From Flammula alnicola (lineage: Eukaryota; Basidiomycota; Agaricomycetes; Agaricales; Strophariaceae), in NCBI GenBank assembly GCA_015499995.1, contig JADNRV010000560.1, positions 1 through 24,751 of the forward strand: a stretch of DNA of 24,751 nt, read 5' to 3'. Of the stretch, positions 9,333 to 18,115 are shown piece after piece (the stretch's first letter is position 1; each line of letters starts with the position of its first letter). A program made the translations under genes and the position numbers. The notes beneath the pieces are model-generated. The model saw only the letters and a program-made list of their open reading frames with translations, searched no databases and had not been told where the DNA came from.

Positions 9333-11859
9333 TCACCACTCGATCCACTCGCCATACATATTCGGACGTTCCCCACGTATATACGCTTCAAAAGTCCTTT
9401 TGATCACCGCCGACCAATCTAGATCTGTTTTATCGTGCTCTTCCTCATCCCCGTCGTCCAAGGCCGATGGTATGGGAAGCGCCGGGCCGGTTGTCGAGCG
9501 CCTCTGGGCAGCCAGTGCCTGCATTTTCTCTTTCCGTAGCGCCGCGCGGGCGATATCTTCGCCTGCCTTGAACCGCGGTCCGAGATCGGGGAAGTTGCGC
9601 GCGGGGTCGAATGGTTTCCACCTGGAAAAGAAAGAACGGTGAGATAGTTGTTCAGTATAACACGAAGGGCAGAAATCCTACCAGAAATTGTGGAAGTGGT
9701 ATGAGTATGATCCTCTGAAGAATCCATGGAAGCCAAGCGCATGCGGTGCAGCACTGTTCTGCGCTGGGGTATCAAAGAAGTCGCCAAACCTAATAACGCA
9801 ATCACAAGAACGTCAGCCCAACCCAAAAATAAAGTCGCAGAACGCACTCAGTGAAGTAAGGCTGTGGAGGTCTGTCTCGTTGATAATTTTCCGTATTTAA
9901 CCACGCAGCATCGAAAAGAGCATCGGGTAACCTCAACAACAGCCCCTCTAGATGAGAATCAGCTGTGTACCGCGACACCGTCATCGGATGGAAATCCAGT
10001 CCATTTTTCAGTGCAGTGCGGAATAAGAATGTGCCGAGCGCAGAACCCTTGTTCATGCGCAACACGGCCGTGTTATAATTTTCCAGCCTGGACCACCGGT
10101 ATGCGAAAGCGCCTTTCCAACCCCACAGTTCTTCCCAGTCGCGTAGCAGAATCGTGTCGGCGTCGAGGTAGATACCACCGAACCGATGACAGAGAACGAA
10201 GCGCGCCATATCAGAGAGGATAACGGAGAGTCTGTCATACGACGATGACGACTTCGAGCCAGTGCGGTTCAGCATGTCATCCTCGTCGGCTTTCTCCGTT
10301 GCGGTGGTCGTTCCATTTTCAGAGGTGCTCGCCGCCGCAGAGGTAACCGGCTTCTTCACGCTGATAATATGACCACCCGAATTGAACAGACTTTCCCGCA
10401 ACTCTCTCCACTCATCCTTGATCTCTGGTATGCCATCAAGCTGCTCGGTTGTATTCCACAGCTTGAAGTGAATAACGTTCTTGAATCGTGGATGAAGGAA
10501 TGGTGATGCCCACGGGCTCAATTTTAACTGCTCGAACATGTCGTGAACAGCTGACGGGTTTGGAACTGCAGCCGCAGGCCCTGGATTGATCCACAGCCAA
10601 AATTGAGGGCGACAGACATGCGAATCAGTTGGCCATTCCTTGAGGTGAAGTCCTGTGTTCTGGGTGAAGAGGAAAGACATCATCGCAAGATACGGTTTGT
10701 CCGTAAATGGTCCTGTCCAGAACATATGGTAGACGCGTGGGTTTTCGGGATCGCAGGCGGTTGGAATCGAGTGAGCTGGTCGATGGACAAGAGGGGCAGG
10801 AAGGTTGAGGTGGGGCTCCCATTCGGCGCCCTTTTTCTTGACGAGGCCATCATTAGGATCTTCTGCCTTTCGGCCAGGCATAGGCTTGCGATATAAAGGA
10901 GCCTGCTCTTGTTGTGAAGGTTCTTCGACTGCTGGCGATGTGGTGTTGTCTTCCACGTAGATGTATCTCCAATCTGTCGTATTGGAGTCGCGTCTGATTC
11001 GTTCGCCATTGTCCAATCCACCGCCCAGGCGGAGCATTTCCAAGCAATCACGGACGTACTAGACGCGTAACGACCCGTAAGAAAAGGTCAGTTTAAATTG
11101 ACCGGGAATAACTCACCTTGCCCTTCCCAAAGTCGCAGTGCTTCATGACGTGATCCAAGTCGGCTACGCTACCAGGTACCGGACGAGGTGGATAGGCAAC
11201 GTTTGGAGGATGGCTCTGAATGTCCAAGTAGACACGTTTCGGGCCTGCGCCGCGTCCTTCCGTGACAATATCAACCCCTGGCGAACGATAGCGGCTAGGT
11301 TTGAAGGTTGGTGGTTGAGGGGGTGTAGCAGGGTTAACCAAAGGCTCAGTCAAACCGATGCGTAGAGGGACTGTAAAGATGACACAAATGGCATCACGTT
11401 TGTTAGCGCCTGTAATACTATGTGTACGTAAAGAATGAGGGAATGATACGCACTGGATCGTGTACTGGGATAATGACCGCTGGCAACCTCCCACTTCCAT
11501 ATCCTCTGCAAATCTTCCCGTCTGAAGACGAGCGTTGGGGGCTCTGTTGTGGAACCTCCCTGCCATTGGTCACCCCAATCTGAGCGGCCGAACGATTTTG
11601 TCACCAATATGACGGTGAAAAAAACAGCCAGGCACGCGAGCGCGACGAGAAGGGGTCCGCGTTTCCTCCTCATGCGCCCGACACGTAGTTGGTTGAAGGG
11701 ACCTGCATTTGGTACGAGGATTCGTAGTCGTCTTGTACGGACACCTGGGATTGCCAGAGATACGGGCCTTGTCCAGGCAGTTAGAGAGGCATGTGATCTG
11801 TGTTGGCGCTCAAGTTTTTCTTCAATGGCTGAAGAATGACTTGGCAAATCACTGGTCAT
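9333..11859 (-). CDS. Type II membrane glycosyltransferase with DXD motif (GT32-like)
   Basis: Predicted 755-residue Golgi-type glycosyltransferase of the group with a DXD sugar-binding region (Gly_transf_sug; related to GT32 and alpha-1,4-GlcNAc transferases). A short basic cytosolic tail (RMRRKRG) precedes one membrane anchor, about residues 69-87 (LLVALACLAVFFTVILV). The catalytic block DMARFVLCHRFGGIYLDADT carries the DXD at about residues 519-521, the metal and nucleotide-sugar site of the family. A VYHMFWTGPF segment upstream is also family-like. Exons: 11859-11454, 11370-11117, 11058-9848, 9789-9682, 9621-9333. Introns are 83, 58, 58 and 60 bases with good GT-AG signals, and every junction keeps frame, for example STRS joined to IPLRIGLTEP. 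The start is the first ATG of the open frame. The C-terminal ~60 residues are charged and probably disordered. The sugar and acceptor cannot be told from sequence. Confidence 0.88.
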
Positions 11860-12598
11860 TGCAATCTTCGAAGCCAAATCTGCAAAGGCAGACTGGAAGA
11901 GTCGTTAATGAAGTAGAAGAGAGGCGTAATAATGTCGTAGGCACAGCCACGGCTGTGAAAAGTTGTGCAACGAAGATGAGGGAAGAAGCCAACTGCCAAC
12001 GGTGGCTGTGCAGTAACACTGGGGAAATCCTCAACGTGGCAGCAATATCGAGGGGTAGAAAAATAAAATATCCAACACATGCACTGGACTGAAAATCTGT
12101 TGTAATTTAAAAAATATTCTAAGCGGATGATCGGAACATTGACAGAAGTCGAGATCAGACAGCCTTATCACCGTTCTTGCAAGGCTTCTCGCCAAAGGAA
12201 GACATGCAGCTAGGCTTCCCTCAACATACTCGAAACCATTATTATTGCGCACGTTCTATGTTCGGATAGATGGATCACCACACAGTTCAGGCACAGGTCT
12301 AGCTGTACTGACGAATCAGACAGATATAAACAAAACAGTCATCGATGTCACGCACAACGGAAATCGAACGACTCGAACTCCTATTAGGGAAGAAAAACGG
12401 AAGAGTGCGCTTCAATGATTGACAATGACAGAACGAGAAGAAAAGGTCCACGAGGCGGCCAGAGAGCCAGAGGAAGAGAAGGCGAAGGCGATAAGAAAGC
12501 AAGATCCTGTGTATCTGAGCTGACAAGTAGATATCAATTGTAGCAGTGACCGAGAGACCAAGCAGTTCACATTCACATCTAAAGATACAATACGATGT
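11860..12598. other. Spacer between synthetase and glycosyltransferase genes
   Basis: About 740 bases between two minus-strand genes, holding the 3' untranslated region of the seryl-tRNA synthetase gene and the promoter of the glycosyltransferase gene. Short open frames here lack motifs and partners. I see no repeat or RNA gene. Confidence 0.6.
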
Positions 12599-14301
12599 CT
12601 ATGCTTGTTTCTTCTGCAGACCTTTGGGAAGCTCCTTCACGAATGGTAGGAAATCGCGTCCTTGCATGTATGGCCTCAAAACTTCAGGAATCACAAGACC
12701 CTAAAATAAAACAAAAAATCAGACCGAAGGCCATCAGGAGGATGCCATCAAGAAGCGTACCTCGGGCGTCTGATAGTTTTCAACAAGGCAGCAAAGCGCC
12801 CGTTCTGTGGCACACAAGGTACCATTCAACATGTGTACGTACACCTTTCTTGTCTGATCCTTTGCCTTTAAACCACACCTGATCTCAAGCCTTCGGCTCT
12901 CTACGTATGCCCGCATATTTATTAAACATCCACGAAAAGATATCATCAGGACTCACGATAATCCGTGCAATTCGAGCACGACACCAGCTCTTTATACGCT
13001 CTCTGGAACGGGAACCACGCCTCCAGGTCATACTTCTGCGACGCCGCCAGATTAAGGGCACCCGATACAATAGCAACGACGCGATATCTCAGACCAAGAC
13101 TCTGGTAAAACGCCTCGCTGTTCGCGATCATCGTGTCGAACATCTCCCAGCTCTTCTCGGGGTCAGTGATCACGAACTGCTCGACCTTCTCGAACTGGTG
13201 CACGCGGAAGATTCCCCACATGTCACGCCCAGCCGAGCCCGCCTCTTTTCGGAAACACGTCGAATAGCCGGCGTATTTCACGGGCAGCTGTGTGTCGGGG
13301 CTCTCGAACCATTCGTCCGAGTGGAACGCAGAGATCGGCTGCTCCGAGGTTGCGATCAGGTATTTCTCGTCGTCCGACCCTATCACCTGCGTATGCCATC
13401 CGCTGTTAGATTAGTCCAGCGGCAAGAAGCAAGCATCATACCTTGTAAAGCTCTTCATCGAACTGATCAAGCTGCGCGGTCTTCGCCATCTGGTCCTTAT
13501 TCATGAAGAAAGGCGGTTGGACCTTTTTGTACCCTTTGCCACGGAGGAAATCCAGGCCGTACGAAATCAGCGCTTGATTGAGGTCGACACCGTCGCCTGT
13601 CAGGTAGTACCCTCGGTGTCCTGCAATTTTGGCCCCCCGATCCAGGTCCATGGCGTCCAGACGGAGTAGAACTTCGTGATGGGGCAGAATGCCTTCACGC
13701 ACAGCGGGATCGGCGACCTCTCCGGTAGGATCCCATATCCGCAGTGTAGCATTATCGTCCTATAACTTTGTCAAGTCTTCCTCAAGAAACAATGTCACAA
13801 ATCCACACCTCCGTTAAGCTGATCGGCACGGCCTTTCCGACGATGTTCCCGACCGTGCTGGCTCTCTGTCGCATAACGATCTCAAACTCCTTCGCCTCCT
13901 TCTTCTTGGCCTCAACCTGCGCGTCGATCTCTTTCTTCGCAGCTACGAGGTCATCTGCCGGCTCTTTTGCCTGTCCAGCCGATGCTCATCAACGCTGATC
14001 TCTCGCAGCAAAGCCTCGAACCCGAGCCTCACCTTCTTCTTCGCTGAGATCTCTTTCTGCACCTCGTTGACCTTCTTCCTCAGTGCATTGGTATCATAAT
14101 CCACTACCAAAATTTCAACAGATCAACAACTTTGGATTTCAAATCGAAAATCAAACAGAACGCACTCTTCACCCAATCAGTATACATCTGGATGATTTCG
14201 TCTACTAGCTCGACCGAGAGTCCTCTCTTCCGCTGCGACTCCCGGATCTCCTCTGCGTTTCCCCCCTTGTTGTCGATAAAGCTGAGGATGTCTAATGTCA
14301 T
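12599..14301 (-). CDS. Seryl-tRNA synthetase, cytosolic
   Basis: Complete class II seryl-tRNA synthetase of 452 residues, which charges tRNA-Ser (and tRNA-Sec where present) with serine. The N-terminus ([15 protein letters not shown], then [16 protein letters not shown]) and the following long Lys/Glu-rich helices (about residues 46-115) form the tRNA-binding coiled coil. Motif 1 lies in [20 protein letters not shown] to GYKKVQPP. The serine-binding TSE is at about 242-244, motif 2 is [20 protein letters not shown] at about 274-293, and motif 3 lies in [16 protein letters not shown] with its conserved Arg at about 406. Exons: 14301-14166, 14103-14033, 13970-13809, 13759-13442, 13386-12957, 12900-12761, 12700-12599. 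Introns are 49-62 bases and all junctions keep frame. Length is close to yeast Ses1. There is no N-terminal targeting peptide, so the cytosolic form is inferred. In motif 3 the residue before the Arg is Glu (ATER), where I would expect Thr. Confidence 0.95.
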
Positions 14302-14852
14302 GGTATATCTGGTGTGTTAGAAAGGTTCAAGTGTGCGATGCACTTTTGGAAGGACAAAATCTTGCCGTGACTCGATCGTTATCTTGTGGTCTAAAAAGGA
14401 ATGACGATGACTAAGCAGTAGGTTTTCACCGCCAACGTCCAAGCAGCATCTACCAACGTCACGGTTGAACTCGTCAGGCCTTCATTGACATTCTGCGACC
14501 GCCCTTTGTCACAAGCGCCAACGTACACACAATCTGAACCACCCATTTCCCGACAACCAAGCCTAATTACGCTTCCCAGACTGCTTTACCCATGCTTTTC
14601 CAGGCTTCACCTCGATCGTACCCTGAATGCCGGCAGTGCTGGTGGCAAATTAACTTGCCAGCAGCACTGGCAGGTCGCATTGAAGGCTGTCGCCGGCCAT
14701 TGTCATGTTCCGTGATAAGAACTACATATATCACCCACCCACCTTGTGGTACCTTGGTAAGGGAACACTTCAATACAAAGTAAGTACTATCTCCGACATT
14801 ACAACTGCGATGACAGCTTCTCCAACAAGTAGCACAAGAGAAATCTACCGAC
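14302..14852. other. Upstream region of the seryl-tRNA synthetase gene
   Basis: About 550 bases from the synthetase start to the first inverted-repeat element. It must carry the synthetase promoter. No TATA box is evident close to the start. It contains the hairpin listed separately at 14634-14669 and no supported gene. Confidence 0.5.
14634..14669. repeat. Hairpin with 15-base arms
   Basis: CAGTGCTGGTGGCAA (14634-14648) pairs with TTGCCAGCAGCACTG (14655-14669) with one mismatch and a 6-base loop. It lies about 330 bases upstream of the synthetase start. It could be a small mobile-element relic or a structured leader; nothing more can be said. Confidence 0.75.
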
Positions 14853-15935
14853 ACACCGGCGGTTCCAACATTAAAAGCTCCTTTTGACGTGTATCAAGTA
14901 CGTTGTCAAAGATTTTAAGTATTAGTTACCATATTGAATATTTCAGCATTTAAAATCTTTTATTAAGTCTTAAAGATTCTCGTATTTTAAATCTTGAATA
15001 AGATATAAAGCTCCTTTCCACGGTAATAAATATTTTAACTCGAAATTTATTTAAAATGTTCCATCATATTTAAAAATTTAATTTAGTAAGAAATACTTTT
15101 AGTACTTAAAATAAAAATAAATCCAATAGCGTGGTTACCATTTTAAATATTGAGCACAATCTAAAATTTACACATATTTAAAATATAAAAGAACATTTAA
15201 AATTATCAAAGATGTTATTCAAGATTTCAAGTAGAAAAAAATCCTCGATTAATCGCCCACTCATCGCCCACTCATTGCCCACTTGTCGCCGACTTTCTGG
15301 GCACATAATGCATGCCCGGTGAAAAAGCAAACGTGCACAACCCAGCCTTGAGAATCCTTGATAATTTAATATTTAATCCTACAGACCAAGTGAGCAAGTT
15401 TCCCTCGTACTTATTCAGGAGATGCGGCTTACTAACTAAGAAACTTGAATCCACCCACTAATTTCGGCGGGACGGCGAGCCGTCGCACGCATAATGGGCG
15501 CTAGGCAGGTAATGAGTGGGCGATGAGTGGGCAATTAATCGAGGATTTTTTTATACTTTAAATGCTGGATACCGTGTAAGATTTTTTAAAATGTTACTTA
15601 ATATTTGAAGTATAAAGACTTCTAAGATGTTGTCACATATTCATTATATAAAGCAACGTATCGGAATTTTTAATACTTAAAATTTAAGATATTCCCGATT
15701 GTTATCCTAGTCTTAAAATACTTGACTTCGTATAAAGCACCTTTCAATGTAATCAAAGATTTTAAATCTAAGATATCCCTACATGGTGTTGAGTATTTAA
15801 AATAGAATAATTTCTTGTACGTTATCCGACATTTTAAATACGAAATAAGATTGTAGAATTTCCTACACTTAAAATCCTTGATAACATACTTGATACACAT
15901 CAAAAGGAGCTTTTAATGTTGGAACCACCGGTGTG
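14853..15935. mobile_element. AT-rich non-autonomous element with ~75-base terminal inverted repeats
   Basis: The left end, starting CACACCGGCGGTTCCAACAT at 14853, and the reverse complement of the right end at 15935 match over about 75 bases with about five differences. The interior arms are very AT-rich and contain diverged internal copies of an AAAGCTCCTTT..ATCAAAGATTTTAA motif, for example near 15007 and 15737. The middle holds a second, GC-richer inverted-repeat element (15235-15552). There is no transposase frame, so this looks like a non-autonomous or fold-back element. No clear target-site duplication could be identified. Confidence 0.75.
15235..15552. mobile_element. MITE-like element of 318 bases with 42-base inverted ends
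   Basis: Bases 15235-15276 (seven A, then TCCTCGATTAATCGCCCACT onward) match the reverse complement of 15511-15552 with one mismatch in 42. Each end holds a repeated CGCCCACTCAT unit. The interior has no coding frame of note. Size and structure fit a miniature inverted-repeat element. It sits in the centre of the larger AT-rich element and differs from it sharply in base composition, so it is probably a later insertion. A TA next to each end may be a target duplication, but this is uncertain. Confidence 0.75.
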
Positions 15936-16091
15936 CGATGGTAGGATAACTGTGAGAATTTTTTAAACTTGAGTATTCGTTGAACTAACAATTCACAGTG
16001 ATAGAAGCCAGAACAGAGGAAGGGCGTTTACTGCATAGTAAGTACATAACGCCATTAGCAAACGGAACTTTTTTGCACAAGCCGGGAGGAC

Positions 16092-16772
16092 GTTCCGTAT
16101 TTCGAGAGTCCGAACTGCCGCCGATCCGCCTGTCCGCCTGTCCGCCTGGCCCGCTTATCTCATCAGTCACAGTCGCCTGCACTTCCACCATCATGTACGC
16201 TTCCCCTGCCTCGTAATTATTGATATTTATCCCCTCCAGCGCCCCTCAGACCCCGCCAATGGTCGACGCAGTGTATATTAATATCATAGCAGTAAATATA
16301 TAAATTTGTATTGATAGAAATACTAGAAAACTTGAAGTGACGGATAAACCTTTGTAAAAGAGCGTGTTACACTGTTACTGCCGGAATTCAAGGAAAGTGA
16401 GCTAACAAATGAATGTTGTATGGATTTCTATGCAAGGCGAGATCCACCTTTGGAAGTTCTCGAGAAGGAAACAGGGTACAAAGTAACAGGGAATCAGGAT
16501 TTGACATTTCCTGATGAAAATGTGATTAAACCTTGAAAAACTACCTATTCACCACTTCTGACAAGGGCGTTGTGAGTGCAGGCTGATTCGGTGATATAAA
16601 ATTGGTCTTGTTCAATGAATACAGAGGGACCCAGCATATATTATAAGCGCGGGCGGCAGCGCGAGACGCGTCCAAGGCGCGCTGATCACGGGACAGATAT
16701 TTTGGGTATATTTGTCAGCCTCATGTAGGTACTGGCGGATTGGCGGCGGTTCGGACTCTCGAATTCCGGAAC
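16092..16772. mobile_element. Segment bounded by a 39-base imperfect inverted repeat
   Basis: Bases 16092-16130 and the reverse complement of 16734-16772 share GGCGGAT, then GGCGGC, then GTTCGGACTCTCGAA, then CGGAAC, with about five mismatches. Outside the left copy the unit GTCCGCCT recurs two to three times (to about 16149). The 680-base segment contains a stop-to-stop frame at 16348-16536 and a GC-rich patch near 16650. It may be one short element, or two copies of the same dispersed repeat in opposite orientation. No transposase is seen. Confidence 0.55.
16348..16536 (+). other. Unassigned open frame inside the inverted-repeat segment
   Basis: A stop-to-stop frame of 62 codons reads LLLPEFKESELTNECCMDFY and continues with PPLEVLEKETGYKV and NQDLTFPDE. 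The composition is protein-like, but there is no start codon in a good position, no flanking exon and no family I recognise. It could be a fragment of a host gene or of a transposon protein. Confidence 0.3.
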
Positions 16773-17767
16773 TTTCTGCAAGCCGGTGTCATTCAGTTTC
16801 CGACCAGTTCGACTTATCTTTAAGTCTGCTCCATCAACATCACATTAATGTAAATAGTTTTTATTCTTATCGCAGGTGCTATTTCCGGGTCCTCGTGACA
16901 CTTATCACTATAACGAAAGAGGCTAGGTGCCCCACAGTTTTCCACGCCGTTCCTGAGGCTCAAGCGGTCGCGATTGCGTTGCCGATCTCGGTTTCTCTGT
17001 ACAGGTGGCAGAAAGTGACACTTTGACACTTTGTCCTTGCACGTTTCTTCTTATCGAAAGTGAGAGCGTTGTGCCAGAGTGTTATCTTGGTTTGTTGGGG
17101 GGAGCCCCACTTATTTGTGCAAGCACGGGATGTGACATTTTGAATGTAATTTGGGACCTGATAAGATTAGATATATGGTTATTAATAATATTAACCCCGT
17201 GGAAGCTGATAAGAGAGCGTGCGAAACACGCGTATAGCGCATAGCACGTAGGTACAGTGTACAGAAGCATGAAAGTGTAGCTGAACGATACCATCAAACA
17301 TAACGCCGTGACCATATATTTATCTGTGCGCGAGCTTAATACAATTCTGAATTGGATCCTGATTTCAACATACCTTGCGGGTCTCTCAATTCATGAGTCT
17401 CCCCTTGCAGCTCTACAGAGCCCCTGATATCCATCGTAGTCGACAACACCGGCTCCACATCCCTCAGATGAGGGGAGGGGTACACGGCGCAACGCAGAAC
17501 CGTTGCAACAGATGAAAGAACCAACAATATTTGCCAATGACATCTAAAAGTAACAATTTCAAACACAATAATAACTGAGAGGAATATAACTGCCAACATA
17601 CAAATCCGAGACTATAGTTATGGAGGAACATAGTCGAAACCTCTCGCAAAAGATATTAGCAACATCGTAAAAGAATCACTCGAAATTCAAGCTCAGCTTG
17701 ATCTAGAAAATGAAAGGCTCATGCCAAATAACATCCCTAATCTAGCAATCCGTTCAGCAAGTAAGTA
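16773..17767. other. Repeat-rich spacer, possibly the body of a Helitron-like element
   Basis: No complete gene. A minus-strand frame (17599-17336, with an ATG at 17599) reads YPSPHLRDVEPVLSTTMD, then ELQGETHELRDPQ up to a GTATGT donor at about 17373, and looks like a gene fragment. A plus-strand frame (17634-17822) reads ISNIVKESLEIQAQLDLENE before a GTAAGT at 17761. Neither is recognised. They may be captured gene pieces if the terminus at 17768-17795 belongs to a Helitron, but the other end of such an element was not found. Confidence 0.35.
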
Positions 17768-17795
17768 CCCGTGCGGAGCACGGGGACGCGCTAGT
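17768..17795 (+). mobile_element. Helitron-like 3' terminus (hairpin plus CTAGT)
   Basis: CCCGTGC (17768-17774) and GCACGGG (17778-17784) form a perfect 7-base stem with loop GGA. Six bases later comes CTAGT (17791-17795). A short GC-rich hairpin followed closely by CTRRT is the standard 3' signature of Helitrons. The next base is G, where insertion between A and T would predict T, and the 5' TC end was not located. The call is therefore a terminus or solo end only. Confidence 0.55.
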
Positions 17796-17910
17796 GCTAT
17801 TTATTTCCACAATTCCTCATAATTGTGGGTCAAGGCATCGTATCCAGACCCAGATTGGTTATCGACGCATGACAAAGGTCGATATTGATCCTCGGCTATT
17901 GGGATGCCGA

Positions 17911-17918
17911 TATATAAG
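17911..17918 (+). promoter_or_regulatory. Possible TATA box for CorA-like copy A
   Basis: TATATAAG lies 198 bases upstream of the copy A start codon, just before a perfect 8-base inverted repeat (GGGCGCTA at 17922-17929 and TAGCGCCC at 17944-17951). A start site near 17945 would give a leader of about 170 bases. This is inferred from position and sequence only. Confidence 0.35.
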
Positions 17919-17921
17919 TTC

Positions 17922-17951
17922 GGGCGCTAAATATGTCGTGAGCTAGCGCCC
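17922..17951. repeat. Inverted repeat with perfect 8-base arms
   Basis: GGGCGCTA and TAGCGCCC are separated by 14 bases. The site lies between the possible TATA box and the start codon of CorA-like copy A. It may be a protein-binding site or a hairpin from an old insertion. Confidence 0.7.
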
Positions 17952-18115
17952 TTCCCAGGAAATAAATGGGTAGGGCATGTCATTCACACGCCCCCAACAC
18001 GCCCCACTGTTATTTTGATTCTTCAGCTCAACTACTACATCCACCGCTCTATCCTGCTCTCTCTGGCACCGCCTTCCTCTCCTAAACGACATCCACTTCC
18101 TTGACAAAAGAACAC

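Noticed and set aside
9145..9642. 165-codon plus-strand open frame over the end of the glycosyltransferase gene
   Set aside because: It is antisense to exon 5 of the glycosyltransferase, which joins in frame with exon 4, and it has no supporting start or splice context.
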